Origin: CAZMRF01 sp964568735
GTDB lineage: Bacteria > Acidobacteriota > Polarisedimenticolia > JACPZX01
Assembly: GCA_964568735.1 (NCBI GenBank)
Contig: CAZMRF010000032.1
Coordinates: forward strand, 1 to 53,289
Length of the DNA: 53,289 bases
Direction: 5' to 3'
Shown here piece after piece: positions 16,539 to 25,363 of the stretch. The notes under the pieces were generated by a model. That model did no database searches. It had not been told where the DNA came from and worked only from the letters and a program-made list of their open reading frames with translations. Both the position numbers and the translations under genes were made by a program. The number at the start of each line of letters is the position of its first letter. Positions within the stretch are counted from its first letter, which is position 1.

Positions 16539-18197
16539 TCAAGGACCCGGCGACGCTTCGATCCTCCGTATCCGCTCAGCCACCTCCGCGGACCTGGGTT
16601 CCAGGCGATGCGCCTCGCGGTAGGCCGCGAGGGCCCTGGCCGGCTCACCCGCCGCCTCCCACGCCTTGCCGCATTCGAGCAGGAGCCCCGGGCTCGAGGG
16701 GATGAGCCGGACACCGGCTTCCAGCTCCATGGCGGCGCGGAGAGGATCGCCTTCTGCCGCGAAGGCCTCCGACGCGATCCAGAAGTCCTGGGGGCGGACG
16801 AGGTCGCGGTCCGGGTAGTTGGCCGCGGTGTTGATCGCGAGGCCGGACACGAGGAGGAGCATCGAGGCGGCCAGGGGCTTCCAGGCTCTCGCGGAGGCGC
16901 GTTGCAATAGATAATCCACGCCCGCGCCCGCGAAGACGAGGATCAGCGGCAGGAACGGTGTCCTGAACCTGGCAATCACGTAGAAGGCGACCGTCACGGC
17001 CATCCCCGAGGCGAGAAAGAGGTAGTGCGGCAGGAGGCGCTTCCAGGCGGGCGCCATCGCGACGAGGCCGAGAAGCGCCAGCGGGGCGATCCCGTAGAAG
17101 GTCGGGAGCCCGGCTCCGAGGACGCGGCTCTTCATGCGGAAGTAGGCGAACGAGGCGTTGTTCGGCATCTCGTAGGGTGCGAGCAGGTATCCCGCCTTGC
17201 GGAGCTGGAGGAGAAGGAACTCCCCCGCCCGCCCGCGCCAGCTCTTCATCACCTCGGCGATCGTCGGGAGGAGCCTCGCTCGCGTCCGTTCGAGGATCGG
17301 TCCCGCATAGGCCGTCACGCGCGGGTCGTCTCCGTCGAACCAGCCGGTTCCGCCGTGGTAGGGGTTGTTGCCGTTGAGGAACTCGATGGCGCCCCGGGTC
17401 GTGGTCTTGAAAGGAGGCGCGCCAACGACGAGGTTGCGGGCTACGGCCGGAGCGATGCACAGCCCGAAGCCCGCCGCGAGAGCCAGGCTCGCGCGTCCGG
17501 CCCTCGCCGTCTCACCGGATGCGAAGAGCCAGATGACCAGGAGCGGGAGGCTGACGGCGATGTTGGGCTTCGCGAGGTAGGCGGCCCCCGCCGCCATCCC
17601 CGCCGCAGCCCACCAGGCGAGCGCGTGCCGCCGCCGGGCCTCCTCCAGGAGGATCAGGAAGGCGGTGGTCAGGAAGACGAGGAGGGTGTCCCGGAGCAGC
17701 AGGCTCTCGTAGAAAAGGAGCGGGCCGTAGAGCGCGGCCAGGACTCCTGCGACAAGAGCGGCCCGCGGAGGCACGAGGCGGCTCGCCAGGAGGAAGACTC
17801 CGGCCGCGGCCGCCGCTCCGAGGAGGAGCTGCACGACAATCACGGAGAGCGGATGGCGCGGAGCGACGGAGTAGATAACGGCAACGAAATAGGGGTAGAG
17901 CGGATCCTGATGGAAGACCCGCGGTCCGTACCACTGTTTCCAGGTCTCCTCGGAGGTGATGCCGCGCTGCCAGGGATGGTACGGGTGGAACTCCTCACGC
18001 CCGAGCCAGTCGCCCGCCACGATGTGCAGAGCCCACCGGTGGAAGGTCTCCATGTCGGAGATTGGATCGCCGTTGATGGCGAGGGCTCCGGTCCCAGAGA
18101 TCGACGCCAGGTAGAGGAGCCTCACGGCGAGCGCGAGAAGGAAGACGGCGGCCGTGCGCCGGATCAACGGCACCGCGGAGCGTGCCGGCTCTGCCAT
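16539..18197 (-). CDS. GT39-like membrane glycosyltransferase with C-terminal TPR
   Basis: A 552-aa protein with about ten membrane helices. The first extracytoplasmic loop contains NGDPISDMETFHRWA (42-56) and FHQDPLYPYFVAVIY, the Asp-rich layout of GT-C/family 39 enzymes (dolichyl- or polyprenyl-phosphate-sugar dependent). The C-terminal 90 residues are soluble and contain tetratricopeptide-like repeats (AAMELEAGVRLIPSSPGLLL, ARALAAYREAHRLEPRSAEV). Its ATG directly abuts the TAG stop of the cyclophilin gene (TAGATG), so translation is likely coupled. Acceptor and sugar are unknown; protein O-glycosylation or glycan decoration are both possible. Confidence 0.72.
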   Translation of the reverse strand: MAEPARSAVPLIRRTAAVFLLALAVRLLYLASISGTGALAINGDPISDMETFHRWALHIVAGDWLGREEFHPYHPWQRGITSEETWKQWYGPRVFHQDPLYPYFVAVIYSVAPRHPLSVIVVQLLLGAAAAAGVFLLASRLVPPRAALVAGVLAALYGPLLFYESLLLRDTLLVFLTTAFLILLEEARRRHALAWWAAAGMAAGAAYLAKPNIAVSLPLLVIWLFASGETARAGRASLALAAGFGLCIAPAVARNLVVGAPPFKTTTRGAIEFLNGNNPYHGGTGWFDGDDPRVTAYAGPILERTRARLLPTIAEVMKSWRGRAGEFLLLQLRKAGYLLAPYEMPNNASFAYFRMKSRVLGAGLPTFYGIAPLALLGLVAMAPAWKRLLPHYLFLASGMAVTVAFYVIARFRTPFLPLILVFAGAGVDYLLQRASARAWKPLAASMLLLVSGLAINTAANYPDRDLVRPQDFWIASEAFAAEGDPLRAAMELEAGVRLIPSSPGLLLECGKAWEAAGEPARALAAYREAHRLEPRSAEVAERIRRIEASPGP

Positions 18198-19124
18198 CTA
18201 CTCAGGCCGGATCTCGATCCGCCGGATCTCGATGGGCTGGGCGGGCCTGTAGGCGGCGCCGCCGGAATCGCCGAGGATCTCGACCTGGCTCATCGCATCG
18301 AGCACCTCCTGCCCCTGCCTGACGTAGGCGAAGAAGGTGTGGAATCCCCTGTACTGGACGACGGAGTTCAGGAGGATGAAGAACTGGGTCGCGCTCGTCA
18401 GCGATGTTTCCCGGCGCGCGGCTCCGACCAGCCCCTTCCCCGGAATGATGCTCTGGTCGATCTCCGCCTGGAGCTGGTAGGCCCAGCCGCCGCCCCCCTC
18501 GCCGGGCCGGAGCCCTCCCTCGATCTGGAGCCCGGGCACGAGGCGGTTGAAGAGGGTGCCGTCGTAGTAGCCCTGGCGGGCGAGCTGGACGAATATCTCC
18601 ACGTGCCGGGGGGCCTGCTCGGGCATGAGCACGAGTTCGAGCGTCCCGAGCGTGGTCTCGACGACCGCGATCCGGTCCTTTTCGGGATCGTAGGGCTCCA
18701 CGAGGAACACCTCGTAGGAGCGCGAGCTCCAGTCGCCGCAGCGCCAGGAAAGATCGTACCGCCCCGCCTCCGCGACCTCCTTGAAGTGCCGGGCGAGGTC
18801 GAACTCCCTCTTGAGGGACTCCCCGGGAGCGAGAAGCACCTCCTTCTCCCGGCTGTTCTTCCGGGCGCGGGCATCCGTGGTCAACCCATGCCGCCGGAGC
18901 CGGAGCGATGAGGGGCGAAGGCAGTCGCCGGGCACCGTGACCGGGGCTCCGCCCCCGTTCAGGAGCTCCAGGCCGACGTAGACGGGCTCGTTCACGGGGT
19001 ACGCGGGTCTGGGGAGGGCCAGGCTCCCTTCCACATCGGCCCCCCGGGCTTCGGGCGTGGCCTCCACGAGGGCTCCGAGGAGCATCGCGACAAGGCAGAT
19101 AGTGGGCAAGCAGCGGCACCTCAT
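18198..19124 (-). CDS. Exported cyclophilin-type peptidyl-prolyl isomerase
   Basis: A 308-aa protein with a signal peptide (about 1-28). An Ig-like beta region (about 30-130: VGLELLNGGGAPVTVPGDC) comes first. The cyclophilin domain (about 140-300) starts AVVETTLGTLELVLMPEQAP and includes YYDGTLFNRLVPGLQIEGG and SATQFFILLNS. The usual catalytic Arg of F-H-R is present as FNRL; the tryptophan of human CypA is replaced, as in many bacterial members. ATG 19124 overlaps the stop of the DUF4340 gene by ATGA. It should act in the periplasm beside the parvulin encoded downstream. Confidence 0.88.
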   Translation of the reverse strand: MRCRCLPTICLVAMLLGALVEATPEARGADVEGSLALPRPAYPVNEPVYVGLELLNGGGAPVTVPGDCLRPSSLRLRRHGLTTDARARKNSREKEVLLAPGESLKREFDLARHFKEVAEAGRYDLSWRCGDWSSRSYEVFLVEPYDPEKDRIAVVETTLGTLELVLMPEQAPRHVEIFVQLARQGYYDGTLFNRLVPGLQIEGGLRPGEGGGGWAYQLQAEIDQSIIPGKGLVGAARRETSLTSATQFFILLNSVVQYRGFHTFFAYVRQGQEVLDAMSQVEILGDSGGAAYRPAQPIEIRRIEIRPE

Positions 19125-20521
19125 GACGGTGATTCTCCCTTCGTGGCGGCTTCCTCTCCGGCCGCGGCGGCCGGCACGGGAGCCTGGACGGCATCGACGG
19201 CCTCCTCGAGCCTGCGCACGAGAGGCGCGTCGACGTGGTAGAGGAAGCCGGAAGCGGTCGTCCGGACGGCGATCCTGCCCGCCGCCTCGGATCCAATCTC
19301 GACCTCGACGGGCGCCCGGCTCCCCTCGGTCACGCGGAGCCGCCTCCGGGGCTCCGCTCCCGCAGGATCGGAGGTTTCGGCCCTTGCGGGCGTCCACGCG
19401 ACGGCCCGGGCCGCGTCCAGTGCGTCGAGGAGATCCTCGACGGCCCCGCCGGTGATGACGGGACCCTCGGCGGAGCCCCAGCGCCAGTTGCTCTCCGCGT
19501 CCTTGAACAGGAGCTTCGATCCCGCGGGATCCTCGGCGCGGATCTCGGAAATACCGTACCGGTCGAGGGGCGCCACACGGGAGTCCCTCAGCGAATCGAA
19601 GTCGATGTCGAGAGCCTGCCTGTCTCTCTCCGCCAGGTGGAAGATCACCGGCATGTCGGATCGCGCGGCCCACATCCCACCCGGATCGCCCGCTGCGCCG
19701 AATCGGATCTCGCGCGTCTCCTCTTCCTCCGTCCGGAGGCGGAGCACGACGCGGGACCTGCCCACGCTCAGGCTCTCCAGTGTCTCGCCGGGGGGCGCAA
19801 ATCCATCGGCTCCGAGGGCGGCGATGCCCTGGAGGAGGTTCGATACCTTCGCGCCATCAGCCGGGAAGTCGATCGGTGACGTGATCCTCCACGCGCCCTG
19901 CGCGCGGGTCAGGGAGGATGAGACACTCTCACGCTCGATCTCGACGCTCGAGATCTTCCACGCATCGAGCCCGACGATCTTCGAGTACCGGAGCGAATCG
20001 ACCTTCGCTTCCAGGAGCCGGTTGACCGAGGCCGAGATGGTGAGGATGCCCTCCTGTCCGTCGGCCCGGGCATACCGGCCCGACCCGACGGGTGTCTCGT
20101 CTCCCACGACGAGGCGTCCGATGGCCGCATCGGCCTCGCCGTGCAGGAGGACCTCCAGGACCGGCTCCTGGAGACCGTAGGGTGAGAGGCCAGATCCAGA
20201 AGCTTCCGCTCCGAGCCGGCCCGTCACCTCCAGCCGCGTGAGAGTGGAGACGAGGCCGGACACCTCCTCGTTGTCGGCAGGGGTGTCGAGGGGGACCGTG
20301 AGAAACCAGTCCTTTCCGCGCAGCCGGAGGCTGGTCGTTCCCTCCGGACGGATGAGGTCGATCCCGGAGAGCGACTCGGGCTTCCCGGCGTCGAGGTTGA
20401 AGAGCGTCCTGCCCTCCTTGTCGCCGGGCTCGCCCCCGGTCTCGACGCGGTACTCGAGGTAGATCACGCCGCCGAGCACGGCCAGAAGTGCAGCGGCTAT
20501 GAGCGTGTTCCTCGCGCTCAC
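19121..20521 (-). CDS. DUF4340 membrane-anchored protein
   Basis: A 466-aa protein with one N-terminal transmembrane helix (about 5-23: TLIAAALLAVLGGVIYLEYR), then a large extracytoplasmic region with repeated DUF4340 units: GKDWFLTVPLDTPADNEEVSGLVSTL and AWRITSPIDFPADGAKVSNLL are two clear copies. DUF4340 proteins are consistently encoded beside GldG-type ABC transporter subunits, as here, but their role is unknown. The start is a GTG overlapping the stop of the GldG-like gene (GTGA). An in-frame start further upstream would lie inside that gene. Overlaps on both sides imply balanced production with its neighbours. Confidence 0.82.
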   Translation of the reverse strand: MSARNTLIAAALLAVLGGVIYLEYRVETGGEPGDKEGRTLFNLDAGKPESLSGIDLIRPEGTTSLRLRGKDWFLTVPLDTPADNEEVSGLVSTLTRLEVTGRLGAEASGSGLSPYGLQEPVLEVLLHGEADAAIGRLVVGDETPVGSGRYARADGQEGILTISASVNRLLEAKVDSLRYSKIVGLDAWKISSVEIERESVSSSLTRAQGAWRITSPIDFPADGAKVSNLLQGIAALGADGFAPPGETLESLSVGRSRVVLRLRTEEEETREIRFGAAGDPGGMWAARSDMPVIFHLAERDRQALDIDFDSLRDSRVAPLDRYGISEIRAEDPAGSKLLFKDAESNWRWGSAEGPVITGGAVEDLLDALDAARAVAWTPARAETSDPAGAEPRRRLRVTEGSRAPVEVEIGSEAAGRIAVRTTASGFLYHVDAPLVRRLEEAVDAVQAPVPAAAAGEEAATKGESPS

Positions 20522-22113
20522 AGCTTTCTCCTTCGGCTCCAGACGATGGCTGCGCCCAGGAAGGCGATCGCGGGCGTCAGGTAGGTCATCCCCGAGAGCA
20601 GGTTGGCGCGGTTCTCCGTCAGCGTGATGGGCTGTGGCTGCTTCGGGGCCGGCCGGATCGAGATGAGGTCTTCCTCTTCGGCGAGCCACGCGGCGGCGTT
20701 CATGAAGAGATCCGCATTGGCGAAGCCGGCCCTCAGGTACGAGTTCGACGCGAAGTCGCCGTCACCCACGAGCACGATGCGCCGCTCGAGGCGGCCCCCA
20801 TCCGTCTCTTCCGGAGCCTCTGCGGAATCCGCGGCGGCGGTGGCCGGCTTCACGCCGCTCGCGCGGGCCCCGGGGAGCGCTCCCGAAGCCGCGGCGACCA
20901 GGCCGACGGGACCGGCGTGATCCACTCCCGCCTCGAAGCCCACGGTCTTACTCGTCTCTCCCCAGGCCGCATCGGTCGTCCTGGCGACGAGCACCGAGGT
21001 CACTCCCTCCTCCGTGGGAGCCGTCGCCTCGACGCTCGAGGCGACCGGGAAGCAGGTCGCCATCCCCCTCTCCCCGAGCGCGCGCGTGATCGGATGAGCG
21101 TCGTAGGTTGTCACGACAGGAGTGAACTCATCGCCCAGGATGGCGCGGGAGAGTCGATCCACGACGGTGTCCTGGTTGACCTTGAGCCCGTAGGACGCGA
21201 GGAGCGACTCGAGGCCGGTCACCGCTCCGGGGTCGCGCTTGAGGACCATCAGGCGCCCGCCGGAGGCGAGATAGCGCTCGATCTGCCCGGCCTCCGCGGC
21301 GTGAAGCGGAGTCGCGGGGCCGGCAACGACGACGAGCGCGCACTCCTCCGGGACGCTCCCCTCCCTCAGCAGAAGAACCTCCTGGACCTTGAAGTTGTCC
21401 TGTCGCAGGGCATCCGCCGCCTGCCGGTAGCCGGAGGTCCCGGCGTCGGCGGTCGAGAACTCGCCGTGGCCGATCGTGAAGCAGGCCGTGGGCTGCCTCC
21501 CCTTCGTGGCCTTCAGGAGCGCGTTGGTCAGATCCTGCTCACTCGCGGCCGTGAGGCGCGCCTCCCCGGAAGCCGCCTTGATGACGACGGTTCCGTCCTG
21601 GGCGATCTCGTGGAGACGCGCCTCTCCCGGCGATCGCAGGGGATCCACGAGGCGCATCCTGAACCGGGGAGTCCTGTGCGCGTACTCGGAGGCCAGGTCC
21701 TCGAAGGCCGTGCGGCGGTCGAGGCTCGAGTCGGTGAAGAACCCGATCACCTCGACGTCCTGATCCAGCCCATCCAGGATGCGCATCGTCTGCGGGGAGA
21801 GAGTGTGGGTCTCGCCCTCGGTGAGGTCCACGCGGGCCCTGTGCCTCGAAGCCAGGAAGTTCACCGCCGCGACGATGAGCAGGACGAGAAGGGAGTAGAG
21901 GACGGAATTCGCGCCGTAGCGCACGCCGCGGCCCCGAAGCAGCGAGGCGAGATCGCCGAGATTGAGCGCGATGCCGACCGCGACGAGGAACGCGCCCGCA
22001 GCCATGAGCGCCGAGCCCCAGGCTCTCTGCTCGGGGATCCAGAGGAAGACGGCCAGCCCCGCCGGGAGCAGGACGAAGCCGACGGCCCAGGAGTAGCGCC
22101 TCAGCAGCCCCAT
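20518..22113 (-). CDS. GldG-like ABC transporter auxiliary subunit
   Basis: A 531-aa protein with about three N-terminal membrane helices (residues 10-30, 35-52, 70-90), a large extracytoplasmic domain and a C-terminal helix (about 508-526). After the third helix comes ARVDLTEGETHTLSPQTMRIL, the signature of the GldG / ABC_transp_aux family (PF09822). ACFTIGHGEFSTADAG and ERYLASGGRLMVLKRDPGAV are further family blocks. In Bacteroidota GldG is needed for gliding, but homologs are widespread in non-gliding bacteria and the cargo is unknown. ATG 22113 has GGAGGTGA four bases upstream, inside the end of the permease gene. Confidence 0.88.
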   Translation of the reverse strand: MGLLRRYSWAVGFVLLPAGLAVFLWIPEQRAWGSALMAAGAFLVAVGIALNLGDLASLLRGRGVRYGANSVLYSLLVLLIVAAVNFLASRHRARVDLTEGETHTLSPQTMRILDGLDQDVEVIGFFTDSSLDRRTAFEDLASEYAHRTPRFRMRLVDPLRSPGEARLHEIAQDGTVVIKAASGEARLTAASEQDLTNALLKATKGRQPTACFTIGHGEFSTADAGTSGYRQAADALRQDNFKVQEVLLLREGSVPEECALVVVAGPATPLHAAEAGQIERYLASGGRLMVLKRDPGAVTGLESLLASYGLKVNQDTVVDRLSRAILGDEFTPVVTTYDAHPITRALGERGMATCFPVASSVEATAPTEEGVTSVLVARTTDAAWGETSKTVGFEAGVDHAGPVGLVAAASGALPGARASGVKPATAAADSAEAPEETDGGRLERRIVLVGDGDFASNSYLRAGFANADLFMNAAAWLAEEEDLISIRPAPKQPQPITLTENRANLLSGMTYLTPAIAFLGAAIVWSRRRKL

Positions 22114-22117
22114 GCGC

Positions 22118-22888
22118 TCACCTCCATCTCCTGGACTCGAGGCTCCGCTGCGTCAGGAACAGGTTGAAGGCGATGAAGGTGGCGAAGAAGACGAGGTTCG
22201 CCGTGTCGATGACCCCCTTCGAGAGATCCTCGGAGTTCTCCACGAGGGAGACGGCGCGGAAGAGCTGTCCGGGCTCGTCGCCGAAGAGGACGTCCGCGAA
22301 GCCGATCACCCAGAAGAAGATCGAGATGACGAGGCAGGAGACGGCGGCGATCACCTGGTTCTCGGTCAGCGACGAGGTCAGGAGGCCCACCGAAAGGACG
22401 GCCGCCCCCACGAGCCATGTCCCGAGAAAGGCGGACCAGAAGGAGGCCGCCGGCGGCGGCGATCCCGAGATGCGGAGAAACAGCGGGTATTGCGCCGTGA
22501 GCAGGAGAAGGATGGACAGGAAGCCGAGGGCTCCGAGGAACTTGCCGAGGACGAGCTCCGATGTCCTGACGGGCGCCGTCAGGAGGAGCTCGATGGTTCC
22601 CTGCTTGACCTCCTCGGCGAGGAGGCGCATGGAGACGAGAGGGATGATGAGCAGGAGGAAAAAGGCGAAGGACTGGTAGAGCGGCCGGATGATCGCGTTG
22701 TGGAGGTCCATCTGCTCCGCGAGCACGGGGTCACGAGCCGCTTCGAAGCTCATCCGCGCATAGTCCCGAACGCTCAGATCGAAGAAGAGCCCCGTCAGGA
22801 AAAGGAAGATGGCCATCACGACGAAGGCCAGCGGCGAGGAGAACCAGCTCCGCAGCTCGCGCCCCGCGATGGCCAGGACCCGGGTCAC
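22118..22888 (-). CDS. ABC transporter permease, GldF-like
   Basis: A 256-aa protein with six predicted helices. The N-terminus VLAIAGRELRSWFSSPLAFVVMAIFLFLTG and the mid-section MRLLAEEVKQGTIELLLTAPV are typical of GldF/ABC-2 type permeases. It starts at a GTG that overlaps the ATPase stop by GTGA and ends four bases before the GldG-like ATG. Together with the ATPase and the GldG-like protein it forms a complete GldAFG-type exporter. Substrate unknown. Confidence 0.9.
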   Translation of the reverse strand: MTRVLAIAGRELRSWFSSPLAFVVMAIFLFLTGLFFDLSVRDYARMSFEAARDPVLAEQMDLHNAIIRPLYQSFAFFLLLIIPLVSMRLLAEEVKQGTIELLLTAPVRTSELVLGKFLGALGFLSILLLLTAQYPLFLRISGSPPPAASFWSAFLGTWLVGAAVLSVGLLTSSLTENQVIAAVSCLVISIFFWVIGFADVLFGDEPGQLFRAVSLVENSEDLSKGVIDTANLVFFATFIAFNLFLTQRSLESRRWR

Positions 22889-23907
22889 GGCCTGCCTCCC
22901 CCGGCTGCGGCCGCCGCGCTCGATCGCTCCCGCTCCTCCTCGGCAGCCGGGGCCCCTCCGGGTGGGGTCTCCCCCTCGCGCCCCGGGAGGCGGCGCGTGG
23001 CTTCGAGGTAGATCTCCTCGAGGCTCCGCGTCACCGGCGTCAGCTCGAGGAGCCCCCATCCACTCTCCACGGTCAGCCTGGAGATCTCCTCCCGCGCGCG
23101 CCCCTCGCGGCTCGTATCCATGAAGTACTCGCCGGGCCCCTCCCCGGCCCTCACGGCGCGCGTCCACGGAAGCTCGGCGAGAGCGCGGCGCACGTCCTGC
23201 GAGTCCCGCGCCACGCGAAGCCGGATCTGCTCGTGATCCCGCCCGGCCTCCGCCAGCCCTTCGAGGCTCCCTTCCTGGACGATCTCGCCATAGGAGATGA
23301 TGGCCACCCGGGAGCAGGTCACCGCCACTTCCGGCAGCATGTGAGTGGAGAGGATCACGGTGTGGTCGCCGCCGAGGGATCGGATCAGCCCGCGAATCTC
23401 GACGATCTGCTCGGGATCCAACCCGACGGTCGGCTCGTCGAGGATGAGGATCGGCGGATCGTGGACCATCGCCTGCGCGAGCCCGACCCGCTGGCGGAAT
23501 CCCTTCGACAGGTTGCCGATGAGACGCCGCTCGACGCCCGCGAGACCGCACCTCTCGATCGCGGCCTGGACCATCGCCTTCCGCCGGGGCGCCGGGATCC
23601 AGCGGATCTTCGCGACGAACATGAGGAAGTCACGCACGATCATCTCGCGGTAGAGCGGCGGGTTCTCGGGCAGGTATCCGATCCGCTTGCGCACCTCGAT
23701 CGAGTCCTCGAGGACGTCGAGCCCGTCGATGCGCGCCGTCCCGGAGTCGGCGGGCAGGTAGCAGGTGAGGATGCGGAGTGTCGTTGTCTTGCCTGCGCCG
23801 TTGGGGCCCAGGAAGCCGAGGATCTCCCCCTTCCCGACGGTGAAGGAGACATTCCTGATGGCTGCGCGGCCACCGAACGATCGGGTCAGCCCCACGGCTT
23901 CGATCAC
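22885..23907 (-). CDS. ABC transporter ATP-binding protein, GldA-like
   Basis: A 340-aa cytosolic ATPase. Walker A is GPNGAGKTT (34-42), the signature motif is LSKGF (133-137) instead of LSGGQ, and Walker B is ILILDEP (153-159) followed by TVGLDP. The switch histidine lies in VILSTHMLPEV. LSKGFRQR is usual in the GldA/CcmA-like and Nod-type groups. About 90 residues beyond the ATPase core form a C-terminal accessory domain. GTG 23907 overlaps the stop of the DciA-like gene (GTGA) and has GGAGG about nine bases upstream. Confidence 0.93.
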   Translation of the reverse strand: MIEAVGLTRSFGGRAAIRNVSFTVGKGEILGFLGPNGAGKTTTLRILTCYLPADSGTARIDGLDVLEDSIEVRKRIGYLPENPPLYREMIVRDFLMFVAKIRWIPAPRRKAMVQAAIERCGLAGVERRLIGNLSKGFRQRVGLAQAMVHDPPILILDEPTVGLDPEQIVEIRGLIRSLGGDHTVILSTHMLPEVAVTCSRVAIISYGEIVQEGSLEGLAEAGRDHEQIRLRVARDSQDVRRALAELPWTRAVRAGEGPGEYFMDTSREGRAREEISRLTVESGWGLLELTPVTRSLEEIYLEATRRLPGREGETPPGGAPAAEEERERSSAAAAAGGGRP

Positions 23908-24266
23908 GCGGACCTTCCTCCATCGGCGCCAGCGACCGCCCGCCGGAAGCGGATCTCCGCCACCCGGGGCGGGCCCGCGCCCGGCTCCGGGGAGACGGCC
24001 AGGTGCTGGTTCAGGCTCTCCTTGATCTGAGAGGACATTCCTTCCAGGTTGCGCAGCCAGACGGGATCCGCGACCTCGACGACGAGGCAGCGGCCGTCCC
24101 ATTCGACCGGCTGCGTCACGCGTCCGAGCGCGGTGCCCGTCGCGCGGGTCCAGGCGTCGAAGATCGCCAGCACTCCCCAGGGCTCGGCGGGAGAGGCCAT
24201 TCCGGATCCGCCGGCGGCGATGGCTCGCAGGCTGGTGAGCTCCGAGGCACGCCGCCTCATCCGCAT
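23904..24266 (-). CDS. DciA-like (DUF721) protein
   Basis: A 120-aa protein. The central part, AIFDAWTRATGTALGRVTQPVEWDGRCLVVEV in segments, then ADPVWLRNLEGM and IKESLNQHL, follows the DUF721/DciA pattern (W-x-x-x-G, P-v-x-x-x-x-x-L-x-V, W-x-x-x-L, LN). DciA proteins load or activate the replicative helicase in bacteria lacking DnaC-type loaders. ATG 24266 has GAGG six bases upstream; an in-frame GTG at 24293 is possible. Its stop overlaps the GTG of the ABC ATPase gene. Its placement at the head of an ABC-transporter operon is unexplained by function. Confidence 0.75.
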   Translation of the reverse strand: MRMRRRASELTSLRAIAAGGSGMASPAEPWGVLAIFDAWTRATGTALGRVTQPVEWDGRCLVVEVADPVWLRNLEGMSSQIKESLNQHLAVSPEPGAGPPRVAEIRFRRAVAGADGGRSA

Positions 24267-24349
24267 GCTGGACCTCTTCGTGCGCTCGTCCACATCATGG
24301 TTCGGCTCGCATACGTGACGGCGAGGTTAACGGAAGGCCCCCCGGCGCA

Positions 24350-25363
24350 TCAAGAGGGTGCCGGGGTGGTCAGGAGCAGGTGATGGATCAGATCCACCAT
24401 GGTGTGGGCGAAGACGCCGGGCATGAGGCTCCCGGTGCGCAGGTAGCACCAACCGTAGGCGAGGCCGGCGATGATCGCCAGAACGATGTACCGCGGGTCC
24501 CCCAGCGGCGGGTTGTTCAGGTGGGCGAACCCGAAGATGATCGATGACAGGAGGAGCGCCGGCCAGGGGCCCCGCCTCCCGGCCGACACCTTCTGCATCA
24601 TGTTGAACATCACGCCCCTGAAGAGGATCTCCTCGGGCAGCGCGATGAAGAGGCCGATGCCCAGCAGCTTGAAGACCAGCTCGGGCGCCGCCAGGATCCG
24701 GGGCGCCCATGTGACGAAGCCTGTCGCGAGGCCCACGGGCACCGAGATCGCGAGGAAGGCGGCCAGCGCCGCGCTTCCCGTCAGGAGATCGCTCCCCTTG
24801 AGCCGCCATCGATAGCCGATGCCCTGAAGCCCGCGCAAACCGCCGAAGCCGGCCAGCATCAGGGAGAGCGCCACGAGCTTCATCAGCAGGAAGCTGGGAT
24901 CCATGTCGCTGCGGGCCCAGAAGCCGCGGAAGAGGCCCAGCTCCATGGGCAGCCAGTAGAGGGCGAGGGCGATGCCATCCCAGACCCCCGGACCCGCCGA
25001 GCGGCGCCGTGCCAGGCCGAGCACCATCAGCGGCGCCAGCGCGTAAGCGGCGAGAATGAGCGCGTTTCCGGCCGCCATCCCGGGCCTCTCCCACGGGAGC
25101 GCCGCGATGGCGGGAGCCAGGATCGCGCCGGAGATGAGTAGACTCGCCTGCTTCCGGCGCGACCACAGCCTCACCGCTTCCATGAGCGCGGGTTGGCCGA
25201 ACCCGAGATACGGAATGAGAAGGAACCCGAAGGCGACGAGGACGACGGCAATCTCCGCGGCCGCGAGGCCCCGGCTTCGCGCGAAGGCCGCTCCCGCGGC
25301 GGCCACCAGCAGGACTCCCGCGAGCAGGGAGCCCGTCCTCAGGGGGAGAGCAGCGGCCCTCAC
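24350..25363 (-). CDS. CPBP-family intramembrane metalloprotease
   Basis: A 337-aa protein with about nine membrane helices. The three CPBP/Abi motifs are all present near the C-terminus: EEILFRG (motif 1), FGFAHLNN (motif 2) and HTMVDLIHH (motif 3), giving the expected Glu/His metal ligands. Family members include Rce1-type prenyl-protein proteases and bacteriocin-processing or immunity proteins; the substrate here is unknown. It starts at a GTG overlapping the stop of the HEMAH-peptidase gene (GTGA), so two proteolytic enzymes are made together. Confidence 0.87.
   Translation of the reverse strand: MRAAALPLRTGSLLAGVLLVAAAGAAFARSRGLAAAEIAVVLVAFGFLLIPYLGFGQPALMEAVRLWSRRKQASLLISGAILAPAIAALPWERPGMAAGNALILAAYALAPLMVLGLARRRSAGPGVWDGIALALYWLPMELGLFRGFWARSDMDPSFLLMKLVALSLMLAGFGGLRGLQGIGYRWRLKGSDLLTGSAALAAFLAISVPVGLATGFVTWAPRILAAPELVFKLLGIGLFIALPEEILFRGVMFNMMQKVSAGRRGPWPALLLSSIIFGFAHLNNPPLGDPRYIVLAIIAGLAYGWCYLRTGSLMPGVFAHTMVDLIHHLLLTTPAPS

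Noticed and set aside
17025..18911. 628-codon frame on the plus strand opposite the GT39-like and cyclophilin genes
   Set aside because: Spans two well-supported minus-strand genes and shows no family motif.
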